Shown here: positions 8,554-21,863 of the stretch, piece by piece
Position numbering within the stretch: position 1 is the stretch's first letter
Layout: every line of letters starts with the position of its first letter
Origin: Streptomyces sp. NBS 14/10
GTDB taxonomy: Bacteria; Actinomycetota; Actinomycetes; Streptomycetales; Streptomycetaceae
Assembly: GCF_002224125.1 (NCBI RefSeq)
Contig: NZ_NCSM01000022.1
Location: 638,885 to 702,884 of the forward strand
DNA: 64,000 nt
Direction: 5' to 3'
Program-made: the position numbers and the translations under genes
Notes under the pieces: model-generated
Database searches by the model: none
The model's input: the letters and a program-made list of their open reading frames with translations, nothing else
What the model was told of the DNA's origin: nothing

Positions 8554-9534
8554 TTACGGCGCGGGGGTGGTGGCCGCGCCGTAGTGGCCGCACAGCCGGG
8601 ACATCAGGAAGGCGCGGAACGCCTCCGCGTCCACGCCGGTCGCCACGCGCGCGTTGGGCGCCAGGCCGGTGCGCCCGTGCACATCGGCCACCAGGGCGCC
8701 GCGGGTGAACTCGCCCGCGCACTCGACGGTCACCCACGCCTCCGTCCACTCCAGCAGCTCCGGGCGGACGGCGGCGGCCACGGCGAGCGCGTCATGCACG
8801 GCGCAGGCGCGCACCCGGTGGCGGCGGGCGTAGCGGTCGATGAGGTGGCGCAGCATCTGCCCGGCCGCCGTGGTGACGGGCGCGCCGTCGGCGACGAGCG
8901 CGTCGGCGTCGGCGAGCGGGGTGAGGGCCTTGCGGGTGACGTCGAGGCCGACGATGCGCAGCGGGACGCCGGACTCGGTGACGTAGCGGGCGGCCTCCGG
9001 GTCGGCGTGGAAGTTGAACTCGGCGGCGGGGGTGGTGTTGCCCGGGGCGAACGCCGCGCCGCCCATGACCACGATCTCCCGCAGCAGAGCGCGGGTGTCG
9101 GGGTGGATGTGCAGCAGCGCGGCGACGTTGGTGAGCGGCGCGGTGGCGATGAGGGTGATCTCCCCCGGGTCCGCGCCACGCAGCTGCTCGGCCATCCAGT
9201 CCACGGCGTGGCCGGGGTGGGCGGCGCGGGCGGCCGCGGGGAGTTCGACTCCGCCGAGGCCGTACGCGCCGTGCACCGGCTCGTCGGGGTGGCGCGGCAC
9301 CCGGGCCAGCGGCCCGGCGTGGCCGCGGAGCACGGGGGTGGCCGCGGCGGGTCCGCCGATCAGGTCGCACAGCCGCAGCGCGTTGTCGACCACCTGGTCG
9401 AGGCCGACGTTGCCCGCGACCGTGGTCACGCCCGCGACCTCGAGCTCCGGCGACGCGTACGCCAGGAAGAGGGCGATGGCGTCGTCGATGCCCGGGTCGC
9501 AGTCGATCATGACCCGTCTGGGGGCCTGGCTCAT
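8554..9534 (-). CDS. inosine-uridine-preferring nucleoside hydrolase family protein
   Basis: 326 aa. Hydrolyses N-glycosidic bonds of ribonucleosides, giving free base and ribose. The calcium and ribose-binding motif DCDPGIDDAIALFLA lies at residues 10-25, and the second family block VVMGGAAFAPGNTTPAAEFNFHADPEAA is complete. The start is ATG at 9534, whose ATGA overlaps the stop of the binding-protein gene, so translation is coupled. Together with adenine deaminase downstream, it suggests that the imported solute is adenosine or a related purine nucleoside. Whether it prefers purines or pyrimidines cannot be read from sequence. Confidence 0.92.
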   Translation of the reverse strand: MSQAPRRVMIDCDPGIDDAIALFLAYASPELEVAGVTTVAGNVGLDQVVDNALRLCDLIGGPAAATPVLRGHAGPLARVPRHPDEPVHGAYGLGGVELPAAARAAHPGHAVDWMAEQLRGADPGEITLIATAPLTNVAALLHIHPDTRALLREIVVMGGAAFAPGNTTPAAEFNFHADPEAARYVTESGVPLRIVGLDVTRKALTPLADADALVADGAPVTTAAGQMLRHLIDRYARRHRVRACAVHDALAVAAAVRPELLEWTEAWVTVECAGEFTRGALVADVHGRTGLAPNARVATGVDAEAFRAFLMSRLCGHYGAATTPAP

Positions 9535-10583
9535 CCGGAGACCTCGCGCTGGAAGCGGTCCACCCACGCGTCGTTGTGCTCGACGGAGTACTTCAGGTCG
9601 GGCGAGGTGAACCCGGCGGCGGCCGGGTCGCTCGCGGCCTCGCCGGACACCTTGGTGATGGCGGCGGGGACCTTGGCGTCCTTGTTGACCGGCTTGTCGC
9701 TGAAGGAGGCGGCCGCCTTCTCCTGGACGTCGGCGGACAGCAGGTAGTCGAGGAACTTCTCGGCGCCCGCCTTGTTCTTGGCACCCTTGACGATCTGGGC
9801 GGTGTTGGCGGCGACGTAGCGGCCCTTGTCGAACGGCACCCAGCCGATGGGCTTGCCGGCCTTGGCCGGGTCCACGGCGAACAGGTCGAGGCCGGGGGCC
9901 ATCTCGACCTCGCCGCGGTCGAGGAGGCTGACCAGCTCGGTGGAGCGGTTGAAGAACTTCAGCACATTGGGCTTGAGGTCGGAGAGCTTCTTGAAGCCGG
10001 TGTCGGTGTCCTTGGGGCCCGAGCCGTACGTCGCGGAGACGGCCTGGAGGAACGGGACACCGGCGCTGGTGGACAGGTCGGGGACGGCGACCTTGCCCTT
10101 GTACTTCGCGTCCCACAGGGTCTCCAGCGTGGGCGGCTGCTTGACCTTGTCGGTGCGGTAGAGCATCCCGAGCAGCTGGTAGGTGTAGGCCGGGCCGTAG
10201 CCGTCCTGGCTCTTGGCGAAGTCGTAGATCTTCGCCATGTTGGGGACCTTCTTGGGGTCGACCTTGTCGAAGAGGCCCTGCTTCTGGCCCATGGCGGCGA
10301 AGAGGTCGGAGATCATCACGACGTCCACAGTGGGGTCGTTCTTGTTGACCCGCAGCTTGGTCAGCCGGTCCGCGTTGGCCCCCGTCTCCAGGGTGACATC
10401 GATGCCGGTCTTCTTCTCGAACGGCTTGATCACCGTCTCCTCGAAGCGGTCGGCCCCGAAGCCGAAGGTGCTCACCGTCAGCTTCTTCGGGTCGGCCTTG
10501 GCGCTCTCCGCGCAGCCGGAGAGGGTGAAGGCGATCAGGGACGCGGCCAGGGCGCCGGTGGTGAGTCTGGCGGTGCGGATCAT
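9531..10583 (-). CDS. ABC transporter substrate-binding lipoprotein (PotD/Fe3+/thiamine-type fold)
   Basis: 350 aa. Signal peptide with lipobox FTLSGC; Cys24 would be lipidated and anchored to the outer face of the membrane. The mature part (KKLTVSTFGFGADRFEETVIKPFEKKTG) resembles class-F binding proteins for spermidine/putrescine, iron or thiamine, not the BmpA type usual for nucleosides. ATG at 10583 is preferred over GTG at 10592: AGGAG lies 8 bases before the ATG but directly abuts the GTG. The ATGA overlaps the ATPase stop. Operon context (nucleoside hydrolase, adenine deaminase) points to a purine nucleoside as ligand; this is inference. Confidence 0.88.
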   Translation of the reverse strand: MIRTARLTTGALAASLIAFTLSGCAESAKADPKKLTVSTFGFGADRFEETVIKPFEKKTGIDVTLETGANADRLTKLRVNKNDPTVDVVMISDLFAAMGQKQGLFDKVDPKKVPNMAKIYDFAKSQDGYGPAYTYQLLGMLYRTDKVKQPPTLETLWDAKYKGKVAVPDLSTSAGVPFLQAVSATYGSGPKDTDTGFKKLSDLKPNVLKFFNRSTELVSLLDRGEVEMAPGLDLFAVDPAKAGKPIGWVPFDKGRYVAANTAQIVKGAKNKAGAEKFLDYLLSADVQEKAAASFSDKPVNKDAKVPAAITKVSGEAASDPAAAGFTSPDLKYSVEHNDAWVDRFQREVSG

Positions 10584-11668
10584 GCGGGACACTCCTGACG
10601 AGGGTTCTTGCCGAGCCGAGCGGCGCCGTCGTCGCCGGGCAGAGGGATGGCCTGCCCCAGGGGCAGGTGGAGCCGCACCGACGCGCCCGCGCGCAGCGTC
10701 TCGTCGGTGGTGATGGCGTGCAGGGTGCGGTCGCCGACGGCGGCGGTGACCGCGAAGTCGGTGCCGCGGAAGCGGACCGCGGTGACGGTCGCCTCCACCA
10801 CCTCGCCGCCCGCGGGCGGCTCGGCGTCCGGGCCGAGGACGCCGATGTGCTCGGGCCGGATGGTGACCGGGCCGCGCCCGGGGAGGTCGAGGAAGTTCTC
10901 GTAGCCGAGGAACTCGGCGACGAACCGGGTGGCGGGCGCCCGGAACACCTCGCGCGGCGGGCCCTGCTGGACGATCCGGCCGCGGTCGAGGATCACCATG
11001 TTGTCGGCCAGTTCGAGCGCTTCTTCCTGGTCGTGGGTGACCAGGATGGCGGTCAGTCCGGTCTCGCGCTGGACCCGCAGGAGCTCCTGGCGCATCTGGA
11101 CCCGCAGCCGCGCGTCCAGGTTGGACAGCGGTTCGTCGAGCAGCAGCACCGAGGGGCGGATGGCCACCGCGCGGGCCAGCGCGACCCGCTGCTGCTGGCC
11201 ACCGGACAGCTGCTTGGGCTTGCGCCCGGCCAAATGGGCCAGGCCCACCAGGTCGAGGACCTCGGCCACACGGGTGCGGATCTCGGCGGTGGGCACACCC
11301 CGCATCCGCAGTCCGAAGGCGACGTTCTTCTCGACGGTCAGATGCGGGAAGAGCGCGTACGACTGGAACACCATGCCGATGTTGCGGCGCTCGGGCGGCA
11401 GAGTGGTGGCGTCCTGGCCGTCGAGCAGGATCGTGCCGCTGGTGGGCGGCAGAAAGCCGGCGATCATCCGCAGGGTGGTGGTCTTGCCGCAGCCGCTGGG
11501 GCCGAGCAGCGCGGTGAACTCCCCGCGGCGCACCGTCAGATCGATGGAGTCGACCGCCACCGAGCCCGAGAACTCCCGGGTGATGGACCGCAACTGGACC
11601 ACCGGCGTCGTCGTCTCTGCCGTCGTCGTCTTCGTCGTCTTCGTCGTTGTCGTTGGCATCGTCGTCAT
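10580..11668 (-). CDS. ABC transporter ATP-binding protein (PotA-like, with TOBE domain)
   Basis: 362 aa. An unusual Thr/Lys-rich leader (TTMPTTTTKTTKTTTAETTT, residues 2-21) precedes the ATPase domain. Walker A is GPSGCGKTT, the Q-loop is in MVFQSYALFPH, the signature is LSGGQQQR, and Walker B is LLLDEPLSNLD. A TOBE-like C-terminal domain (about 270-345) fits the polyamine/iron/thiamine class of importers. It powers the two permeases upstream in the operon. Start ATG 11668; a second ATG three codons in is possible. The leader is encoded by repeated ACG/ACC/AAG codons and is probably of no catalytic importance. Confidence 0.9.
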   Translation of the reverse strand: MTTMPTTTTKTTKTTTAETTTPVVQLRSITREFSGSVAVDSIDLTVRRGEFTALLGPSGCGKTTTLRMIAGFLPPTSGTILLDGQDATTLPPERRNIGMVFQSYALFPHLTVEKNVAFGLRMRGVPTAEIRTRVAEVLDLVGLAHLAGRKPKQLSGGQQQRVALARAVAIRPSVLLLDEPLSNLDARLRVQMRQELLRVQRETGLTAILVTHDQEEALELADNMVILDRGRIVQQGPPREVFRAPATRFVAEFLGYENFLDLPGRGPVTIRPEHIGVLGPDAEPPAGGEVVEATVTAVRFRGTDFAVTAAVGDRTLHAITTDETLRAGASVRLHLPLGQAIPLPGDDGAARLGKNPRQECPA

Positions 11669-11678
11669 GAGTGCATCC

Positions 11679-12464
11679 CTACTTGCCGAAGACCTTGTTG
11701 AAGCCGACGAGCCGCTCGGTCACCAGGGCGACGACCACCGTGGCCGCCAGCAACAGGGTGGACACCGCCGCGACGACCGGGTCGAAGGAGAACTCGACGT
11801 AATTGAGCATCTGGACCGGGAGGGTGGTCACGCCGGGGCCGTTGAGCAGCAGCGACAGCGGCACGTTGTTGAAGGAGGTGAGGAAGGACAGCACGGCCGC
11901 GGAGACGATCCCGGGCGTCATCACCGGCAGGGTGATGTGGAAGAAGGTCCGCAGCGGGCCCGCACCGAGCCCCCGCCCCGCCTCCTCAAGCGCGGGGTCG
12001 GCCATGGCGAGCGAGGCACCGGTCACCCGCACCGCGTACGGCAGCAGCAGCACGGTGTGGCCGATCAGCAGCGCCCCGAGGGCGGTGATCCGCAGGGTGA
12101 CCATCAGCTGCTGGAACAGCGCGAAGCCCAGGACCAGCTCGGGGACGATCGCCGGGGACAGGAACAGCGCCTCGGCTGCCTTGCGGCCGCGGAACCGCCG
12201 CCGTTGGATCGCCAGCGCGGCGGGGATGCCGACGAGCAGCGCGAGCAGCGTGGCCCCGGCCGCCACCAGCGCGCTGGTGGCCAGCGCCTCCTGGAAGGGC
12301 TGGTACGCCAGCGCCTTGGTGAACCACTTGCCCGACAGGCCGGGCGGGGGGAACTCCACGGTGTCGCCGGAGGAGAAGGCGATGGCCACCACCAGCAGGA
12401 TGGGTCCGAGGAGGAAGACCAGGGCCAGCGCGGCCACGGCGGTCAGGAACGGACGTCCGCGCAT
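11679..12464 (-). CDS. ABC transporter permease (PotC-like)
   Basis: 261 aa with six predicted membrane helices. The EAA loop that contacts the ATPase is visible as LEEAGRGLGAGPLRTFFHITLP. The first helix is PFLTAVAALALVFLLGPILLVVAIAF. ATG at 12464 shares one base with the stop of the first permease (TGATG), so the two are translated together. It forms the channel half with the gene at 12464-13285. Confidence 0.92.
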   Translation of the reverse strand: MRGRPFLTAVAALALVFLLGPILLVVAIAFSSGDTVEFPPPGLSGKWFTKALAYQPFQEALATSALVAAGATLLALLVGIPAALAIQRRRFRGRKAAEALFLSPAIVPELVLGFALFQQLMVTLRITALGALLIGHTVLLLPYAVRVTGASLAMADPALEEAGRGLGAGPLRTFFHITLPVMTPGIVSAAVLSFLTSFNNVPLSLLLNGPGVTTLPVQMLNYVEFSFDPVVAAVSTLLLAATVVVALVTERLVGFNKVFGK

Positions 12465-13285
12465 CAGACGGCACCCACCTTCGACAGCCGGCCGGATATC
12501 AGGCCCGCGACGACCACCAGCGCGGTCATGATCAGGGCCACCGCGCTGGCCGCGCCCCAGTCGAGCTTCACATTGGCGTAGTCGTACAGGAGGGTGGCCA
12601 GCGTGCGGTTGCGGGTGCCGCCCAGCAGCAGCGGGGTGGTGAACGCGGTGACCGCGCCGGCGAACACCAGCATCGCGCCGACCAGCACACCGGGCAGCGC
12701 GATCGGCAGCACCACCCGGCGGAAGGCCCGGCCGGGGCTCGCCCCGAGCCCGCGGGCGGCCTCCTCCAGCTTGACGTCGATATGCGACAGCGAGCTGTAC
12801 GAGGTCAGGATCATGATCGGGGTGAAGAGCTGGGTGAGCCCGGCGATCAGGGCGAATTCGGTGTAGAGCAGCTGGGTGCCGCCGTCGGCGAGACCGAGGG
12901 CGGTCAGCAGGTCGCTGATCAGCCCGTTGCGGCCCAGGATGACCAGCCAGGAGAAGGTCCGTACGACGGTGCTGAGCAGCAGCGGGAACACCGCGAGAGC
13001 CAGCAGCAGCCCCTGGCGGCGCCGGGGCGCCCGGGCGATCAGATACGCCACCGGGAAGCCGAGCAGCAGACAGATGGCCGTCGTCAGGGCGGCGACCCGG
13101 ACGGTGCGGGCCGCGACCTCCAGCACGTATCCGTCGCCGAGCATGCCGCCGAGCTTGCCGAGGACATCGGGGTCCTCGGCGGCGGGCGGCGCGAACAGGG
13201 TGACGCCGAAGGGGTAGAGGAAGCCGAAGGCGAGAAGCGCCACGCCCGGCAGGAGCAAGAGGCCAGAAGCCGCTCTGCGTGACAC
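12464..13285 (-). CDS. ABC transporter permease (PotB-like)
   Basis: 273 aa, six membrane helices, with the EAA loop LEEAARGLGASPGRAFRRVVLP. First gene of the operon. The start is GTG at 13285 (SRRAASGLLLLPGVALLAFG), with a strong AAGGAGG 8 bases upstream; a longer in-frame ATG at 13339 lies inside the operator and is not credible. A tandem palindromic operator begins about 35 bases upstream of the start. The two unequal permeases plus a PotD-like binding protein are typical of the polyamine/iron/thiamine importer class. Confidence 0.92.
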   Translation of the reverse strand: MSRRAASGLLLLPGVALLAFGFLYPFGVTLFAPPAAEDPDVLGKLGGMLGDGYVLEVAARTVRVAALTTAICLLLGFPVAYLIARAPRRRQGLLLALAVFPLLLSTVVRTFSWLVILGRNGLISDLLTALGLADGGTQLLYTEFALIAGLTQLFTPIMILTSYSSLSHIDVKLEEAARGLGASPGRAFRRVVLPIALPGVLVGAMLVFAGAVTAFTTPLLLGGTRNRTLATLLYDYANVKLDWGAASAVALIMTALVVVAGLISGRLSKVGAV

Positions 13286-13320
13286 GAGCCGGACCCTCCT
13301 TGATGTTACTGATACGTCGT

Positions 13321-13349
13321 CTGCAACCGGTTGCGGCAACCGGTTGCAG
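13321..13349. promoter_or_regulatory. tandem LacI-family operator
   Basis: Two perfect copies of the 12-base palindrome GCAACCGGTTGC (13323-13334 and 13336-13347), with centres 13 bases apart, lie between the divergent importer operon and the lacI-type gene. With its flanks the whole 29-base block is again one perfect palindrome around a single central base. The central CG step and CAACCGGTTG core match the general form of LacI-family sites. The regulator at 13455 is the obvious ligand. Confidence 0.8.
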
Positions 13350-13454
13350 GCAAGCTACGCTGGAGCCGGTGAGCCCGTCAACGGCTGCCGGTAAAGAACG
13401 TGTAACCAACAACGGGCCGGAAACGGGCAACGGATCGACAGAAGGCAGGGGCGG

Positions 13455-14444
13455 ATGGTTCGGCTGGCAGATGTCGCACGCGCCGCGGGGGTGTCCACGT
13501 CCACCGCGTCCCGCGCCCTCAGCAGGCCCGACATGGTGGCGGCGGAGACCCGGGAGCGGGTCGCCAAGGCGGCCGCCGAGATGGGATTCACGCTCAACGC
13601 CACCGCACGGGCCCTGACCACCGGCCACACCGGGCTGGTCGGCGTCATCGTCCCCACCCTCGCCAACCCCTTCTTCCCACCCATCGTCACCGGTGTCCAG
13701 GAGTCGCTGACCGAGACGGGCGGAAACGTCCTGCTCGGGGTGTCCGACCGCGCCGAGGAACGCGAGCGCGAGCTGGCGGCGCAGCTGGGCTCGCGGGTCG
13801 ACGGGCTCGTCCTCGTCGCCCCGGTCAGCGACGACGCGACGCTGCGCGAACTCGCCGAGCGGCTGCCGGTCGTGACGGTCGACCGCACCACCCCGGGCCT
13901 GCCCGGGGTGGTGGTGGACACCCCCGGCGGGGTACGGGAGCTGATGACGCATCTGCTCGGCCTCGGCCACCGGCACATCGCCTACCTCGGCGGCCCGCCC
14001 GGCTCGTGGATGGACCGGCAGCGCACCAGGGCCGCCCGCAAAGCGGTCGAGGACGGCGGCGGCGAGCTGACCGTGCTGGACCCCGTGCCGCCCCAGGTCG
14101 ACGCCGGCCTCGCGGCGGCCGAACACCTGGTGCGGCGGGCGGAGCGGGTCACCGCGGTCATGGCGTACAGCAGCTATGTGCTGCTCGGCCTGCTCATGGG
14201 GTTGCGCGGGGCGGGGCTGCGGGTGCCCGAGGACATCAGCCTCGCGGCGTCCGACGACCTCACCGTCATCGGAATGACCCAGCCGGGCAGCACCGCACTG
14301 CACGTCCCGCTCCAGGAGGCGGGCGCCGCGGCGTGCCGGCTGGTGCGGGAGGCCCCGCAAGCCGGCGAGCGCCCGCCGCGCGTGCGCATCCCCACCCGCC
14401 TGGTCGTCCGCGGGTCCACGGCCCCGCCGCCGGAAGGGAGTTAG
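13455..14444 (+). CDS. LacI-family transcriptional regulator
   Basis: 329 aa. N-terminal helix-turn-helix [22 protein letters not shown] with the hinge helix [11 protein letters not shown], followed by a periplasmic-binding-protein-like sensor ([22 protein letters not shown]). It is divergent from the six-gene importer/nucleoside-salvage operon and separated from it by the tandem operator at 13321-13349, so it most likely represses that operon and itself until a nucleoside, base or pentose binds. AGGGGCGG precedes the ATG. Its stop codon overlaps that of argR on the other strand (TTAG). Confidence 0.93.
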   Translation: MVRLADVARAAGVSTSTASRALSRPDMVAAETRERVAKAAAEMGFTLNATARALTTGHTGLVGVIVPTLANPFFPPIVTGVQESLTETGGNVLLGVSDRAEERERELAAQLGSRVDGLVLVAPVSDDATLRELAERLPVVTVDRTTPGLPGVVVDTPGGVRELMTHLLGLGHRHIAYLGGPPGSWMDRQRTRAARKAVEDGGGELTVLDPVPPQVDAGLAAAEHLVRRAERVTAVMAYSSYVLLGLLMGLRGAGLRVPEDISLAASDDLTVIGMTQPGSTALHVPLQEAGAAACRLVREAPQAGERPPRVRIPTRLVVRGSTAPPPEGS

Positions 14445-15001
14445 CTCTCCTTCTGGGCCAGCCGGAGCAGGTGGTCGGCGAGGGCCTGGCCGCCCGTCGA
14501 CTCACGGCTGATCAGCAGCACCGTGTCGTCGCCCGCGATCGTGCCCAGGATCGCGTGGAGCTCCGCCGAGTCGATGGCCGAGGCCAGGAACTGGGCGGCG
14601 CCGGGCGGGGTGCGCAGGACCACGAGGTTGGCGGACGCCTCCGCCGAGATCAGCAGCTCACCCGCCAGCCGCGCCATCCGGGCCTCGCTCGCCGACTCGC
14701 CGAGTGGGGCCCTGGGCGTACGGTCGCCGCCCTCGGCCGGCACCGCGTAGATCAGCTCGCCCCCGGTGTTGCGGATCTTCACCGCGCCCAGTTCGTCCAG
14801 GTCGCGGGAGAGCGTCGCCTGGGTGACGGACAGCCCGTCATCGGCGAGGAGCTTCGCGAGCTGGCTCTGGGAACGGACCGGCTGCCGGTTCAGGATGTCC
14901 ACGATCCGGCGGTGCCGGGCAGTGCGGGTCTGCGGCACGGCCGGGCCGTTCCCGTGGGAAGTGCCGTTGGCCTGCGCCTCGGTGTGCTGCGCCTCGGTCA
15001 T
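14441..15001 (-). CDS. argR: arginine repressor ArgR
   Basis: 186 aa, slightly long because of a 25-residue N-terminal extension. The winged-helix DNA-binding domain ([24 protein letters not shown], then [13 protein letters not shown]) is followed by the hexamerisation and arginine-binding domain, whose [14 protein letters not shown] segment carries the GDDT arginine-contact residues. It senses arginine and represses the arg genes at ARG boxes such as those upstream of argC and argG here. Last gene of argCJBDR, 23 bases after argD. Convergent and overlapping with the LacI gene at the stop codons. Confidence 0.96.
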   Translation of the reverse strand: MTEAQHTEAQANGTSHGNGPAVPQTRTARHRRIVDILNRQPVRSQSQLAKLLADDGLSVTQATLSRDLDELGAVKIRNTGGELIYAVPAEGGDRTPRAPLGESASEARMARLAGELLISAEASANLVVLRTPPGAAQFLASAIDSAELHAILGTIAGDDTVLLISRESTGGQALADHLLRLAQKES

Positions 15002-15024
15002 CGTCTCGTCAGTCTCCGGATCCG

Positions 15025-16212
15025 TCAGTGCCCGTCTCTCCCCTGGGCGGCGTCCAGGGCGCCGGGCAAGGCCCGGAGGAACGCGTCCACCTCCTCGTCG
15101 CCGACGACGAGCGGCGGGGCGAGCCGGACCACATCCGGCGCGACCGCGTTGACCAGGAGTCCCGCGTCCTGAGCCGCCTGCTGCACCTGTGGCGCAAGGG
15201 ACTCTGCGAGCACGATACCCAGCAGCAGACCGGAGCCGCGGACATGGCTGATCAACGGGTGGTCCAGCGACTCGATCCCGTCACGCAGCCGCTCCCCGGC
15301 CCGCTTGACCCCCTCGAGGACGTCATCGGCCGCGAGGGTGTCGAGCACGGCCAGCGCGGCGGCGCACGCCACCGGGTTGCCGCCGAAGGTCGAACCGTGC
15401 TGACCTGGCGTCAGCAGCTCGGCGGCGGGCCCGAAGGCCACGGTCGCGCCGATGGGCAGACCGCCGCCGAGACCCTTGGCGAGGGTCACCACATCGGGTT
15501 CGACGCCTTGCGCCTGGCATTCGAGCCAGTGGCCGGTGCGGCCGATGCCCGTCTGGATCTCGTCGAGGACCAGCAGGGTGCCGGTGGCCCGGGTGATCTC
15601 GCGGGCCGCGGCCAGATATCCCGCCGGGGGGACGACCACGCCGTTCTCACCCTGGATCGGCTCCACGATGAACAGCGCGGTGTCGGCGGTGACGGCCGCG
15701 CGCAGCGCGTCCACGTCCCCGTACGGGACATGGGTGACATCGCCGGGCAGCGGCAGGAACGGCTCCTGCTTGGCGGGCTGGCCGGTCAGCGCGAGGGCGC
15801 CCATGGTGCGGCCGTGGAAGCCGCCGGCGGTGGCCACCATATGCGTACGGCCGGTGCGCCGCCCGATCTTGAAGGCGGCCTCGACGGCCTCCGCACCGGA
15901 GTTGGAGAAGTAGACCCGCCCGGGCCGCCCGAAGAGCTGGAGCAGCCGTTCGGCCAGGGCCACCGGGGGCTCGGCGATGAACAGGTTCGAGACATGGCCG
16001 AGGGTGGCGATCTGGTCGGACACGGCCCGTACGACGGCGGGGTGGGCGTGGCCGAGGGCGTTGACGGCGATGCCGCCGACGAAGTCCAGGTACTCCTTGC
16101 CGTCCGCGTCCCAGACCTTGGCGCCCTCGCCGTGGGTGAGCGGGACCCGCGGGGTGCCGTAGTTGTCCATCAGCGCGCCTTGCCAGCGCTGCGTCAGCTG
16201 CTCGTTGCTCAC
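15025..16212 (-). CDS. argD: acetylornithine aminotransferase
   Basis: 395 aa, class III PLP aminotransferase; converts N-acetylglutamate semialdehyde and glutamate to N-acetylornithine and 2-oxoglutarate. The PLP lysine is Lys246 in [29 protein letters not shown] carries the aspartate that contacts the pyridine nitrogen, and [13 protein letters not shown] binds phosphate. GTG at 16212 overlaps the argB stop by four bases (GTGA), which signals coupled translation. Full length and intact. Confidence 0.97.
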   Translation of the reverse strand: MSNEQLTQRWQGALMDNYGTPRVPLTHGEGAKVWDADGKEYLDFVGGIAVNALGHAHPAVVRAVSDQIATLGHVSNLFIAEPPVALAERLLQLFGRPGRVYFSNSGAEAVEAAFKIGRRTGRTHMVATAGGFHGRTMGALALTGQPAKQEPFLPLPGDVTHVPYGDVDALRAAVTADTALFIVEPIQGENGVVVPPAGYLAAAREITRATGTLLVLDEIQTGIGRTGHWLECQAQGVEPDVVTLAKGLGGGLPIGATVAFGPAAELLTPGQHGSTFGGNPVACAAALAVLDTLAADDVLEGVKRAGERLRDGIESLDHPLISHVRGSGLLLGIVLAESLAPQVQQAAQDAGLLVNAVAPDVVRLAPPLVVGDEEVDAFLRALPGALDAAQGRDGH

Positions 16213-17153
16213 CGGTCCGCCCCCTCAGCCTTGTCGTTCGCGTTGTCCGGGTCGGGCAGGACCATCGTGCCGATGCCCTCGTCGGTGAAGATCTCCAGCA
16301 GGATGGAGTGCTGCACCCGCCCGTCGATGACGCGCGCGGTGGTGACGCCGTTGCGCACGGCGTACAGACAGCCCTCCATCTTCGGGACCATGCCGCTGGC
16401 CAGCTCGGGCAGCAGCTTCTCCAGTTCGCTCGCGGTGAGCTTGCTGATCACCTCGTCGCTGTTGGGCCAGTCCGCGTACAGGCCCTCCACATCGGTGAGG
16501 ACCATCAGCGTCTCGGCGCCGAGCGCGGCGGCGAGCGCGGCGGCAGCCGTGTCCGCGTTGACGTTGTAAACTTGGCCCCCCTCGTCAAAGGCGTCGGCGC
16601 TGCGGGCGATGGACGAGACGACCGGGATACGGCCGTCGTCCAGCAGGGCCTGGACCGCGCCGGTGTCGATCTCGGTGATCTGGCCGACCCGGCCGATGTC
16701 CACCTGCTCGCCGTCGATCTCGGCGAAGTGCTTGGTGGCGGACATCAGATGCGCGTCCTCGCCGGTCATGCCGACGGCGAGCGGGCCATGCTGGTTGAGC
16801 AGCCCGACCAGTTCGCGCTGGACCTGCCCGGCCAGCACCATCCGTACGACGTCCATGGCCTCGTCGGTGGTGACCCGAAGCCCCGCCTTGAACTCGCTGA
16901 CCAGGCCGTGCCGGTCGAGCTGGGCGCTGATCTGCGGGCCGCCGCCGTGCACCACGACGGGGCGCAGCCCCGCGTGGCGCAGGAAGACGACGTCCTGGGC
17001 GAAGGCGGCCTTCAGCTCGTCGTCGACCATGGCGTTGCCGCCGAACTTGATGACGACGGTCTTGCCGTGGTGGCGGGTCAGCCAGGGCAGCGCCTCGATG
17101 AGGATGCGCGCCTTGGGCAGGGCGGTGTGTTTACGGGCGGTCGGCTGGCTCAT
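16209..17153 (-). CDS. argB: acetylglutamate kinase
   Basis: 314 aa amino-acid kinase; phosphorylates N-acetylglutamate and is usually the arginine-feedback-inhibited step. [17 protein letters not shown] is the ATP-phosphate loop, [18 protein letters not shown] binds acetylglutamate, and [20 protein letters not shown] with [12 protein letters not shown] contacts the nucleotide. The start is ATG at 17153, which overlaps the argJ stop (ATGA). A long in-frame extension upstream lies inside argJ and is not real. The Arg-sensing C-terminal segment ([24 protein letters not shown]) is present. Confidence 0.97.
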   Translation of the reverse strand: MSQPTARKHTALPKARILIEALPWLTRHHGKTVVIKFGGNAMVDDELKAAFAQDVVFLRHAGLRPVVVHGGGPQISAQLDRHGLVSEFKAGLRVTTDEAMDVVRMVLAGQVQRELVGLLNQHGPLAVGMTGEDAHLMSATKHFAEIDGEQVDIGRVGQITEIDTGAVQALLDDGRIPVVSSIARSADAFDEGGQVYNVNADTAAAALAAALGAETLMVLTDVEGLYADWPNSDEVISKLTASELEKLLPELASGMVPKMEGCLYAVRNGVTTARVIDGRVQHSILLEIFTDEGIGTMVLPDPDNANDKAEGADR

Positions 17154-18304
17154 GACGAGTAGGCGCTGTTCTCGTGGACGTACTCGGCGGTCAGGTCGTT
17201 GGCCCAGATGACGGCGGATTCGCCGCCCGCGGCCAGGTCGGCGGTGATGCGCACCTCGCGGTAGCGCATGTCGACCAGTTCCCGGTCCTCGCCGACGGAG
17301 CCGTTCTTGCACACCCATACGTCGTTGATGGCGACGTTGAGCTGGTCGGGGTCGAAGGTGGCGGAGGTGGTGCCGATCGCGGAGAGCACCCGGCCCCAGT
17401 TGGGGTCCTCGCCGTGGATGGCGCACTTGAGGAGATTGTTACGGGCGATCGAGCGGCCGACCTCGACGGCGTCGTCCTCGCTCACCGCGCCCACCACCTC
17501 GATACGGATGTCCTTGGAGGCGCCCTCGGCGTCGCCGATCAGCTGCCGCGCCAGGTCGGCGCAGACCTCGCGGACGGCCTCGGCGAACTCCTCGGCGGGC
17601 GGTGTGACGCCGGAGGCGCCGGAGGCCAGCAGCAGCACGGTGTCGTTGGTGGACATGCAGCCGTCGGAGTCGACCCGGTCGAAGGTGGTGCGGGTGGCGG
17701 CGCGCAGCGCCGTGTCCAGGTCCTGGGCCTCGACGTCGGCGTCGGTGGTGAGCACGACGAGCATGGTGGCCAGGCCCGGGGCCAGCATGCCCGCGCCCTT
17801 GGCCATACCGCCGACGACCCAGCCGCCGGGCCCTTGCGCCACGGCGGTCTTGTGCACGGTGTCGGTGGTCTTGATGGCGATGGCGGCCTTGTCGCCGCCG
17901 TGGGCGGTCAGCTCGGCCGCCGCCTTCTCCACACCGGGGAGCAGCTTGTCCATGGGCAGCCGGATGCCGATGAGCCCGGTGGAGGCGACGGCGATCTCAC
18001 CGGCGCTGTGCCCCAGGACCTCCGCCACCTTCTCGGCGGTGGCGTGGGTGTCCTGGAAGCCGAGCGGGCCGGTGCAGGCGTTGGCGCCACCGGAGTTGAG
18101 GACGACCGCGCTGACCGTGCCGCCCTTGAGTACCTGCTCGGACCACAGGACCGGGGCGGCCTTGACGCGGTTGGAGGTGAAGACACCGGCGGCGGCCAGC
18201 CGCGGCCCGTTGTTGACGACGAGGGCCAGGTCGGGGTTGCCGTTCTCCTTGATGCCCGCGGCGACGCCGGAGGCGGTGAACCCCTTGGCTGCCGTAACGC
18301 TCAC
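17150..18304 (-). CDS. argJ: bifunctional glutamate N-acetyltransferase / ornithine acetyltransferase
   Basis: 384 aa. Recycles the acetyl group from N-acetylornithine to glutamate. The precursor cuts itself into two chains at the ATML motif, seen here in [18 protein letters not shown]; the threonine becomes the nucleophile. The nearby KGAGM and the C-terminal [12 protein letters not shown] are family blocks. Whether it is mono- or bifunctional cannot be read directly. GTG at 18304 with GGAG five bases upstream. Lies 55 bases after argC in the same operon. Confidence 0.96.
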   Translation of the reverse strand: MSVTAAKGFTASGVAAGIKENGNPDLALVVNNGPRLAAAGVFTSNRVKAAPVLWSEQVLKGGTVSAVVLNSGGANACTGPLGFQDTHATAEKVAEVLGHSAGEIAVASTGLIGIRLPMDKLLPGVEKAAAELTAHGGDKAAIAIKTTDTVHKTAVAQGPGGWVVGGMAKGAGMLAPGLATMLVVLTTDADVEAQDLDTALRAATRTTFDRVDSDGCMSTNDTVLLLASGASGVTPPAEEFAEAVREVCADLARQLIGDAEGASKDIRIEVVGAVSEDDAVEVGRSIARNNLLKCAIHGEDPNWGRVLSAIGTTSATFDPDQLNVAINDVWVCKNGSVGEDRELVDMRYREVRITADLAAGGESAVIWANDLTAEYVHENSAYSS

Positions 18305-18359
18305 TGTGACTCCGTCTCCTTGTTCGCCCCGTGGGGACAGTTCGTGTGGTGTGCGGCGC

Positions 18360-21763
<3,404 letters not shown>

Positions 21764-21792
21764 TCCGGCGGCCCGCCGCCTCCGGCCCTATA

Positions 21793-21835
21793 CCGCCCCG
21801 GTTGGACACCCGTCCGGCCGGGGCGGCGCCTTTTT
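21793..21835 (+). terminator. rho-independent terminator after icd
   Basis: Perfect 9-bp stem CCGCCCCGG (21793-21801) with CCGGGGCGG (21818-21826), a 16-base loop, then CGCC and TTTTT. This is the clearest intrinsic terminator in the window. Confidence 0.85.
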
Positions 21836-21863
21836 CACGCTCCGCGGTTTCCCGGTCACCGAA

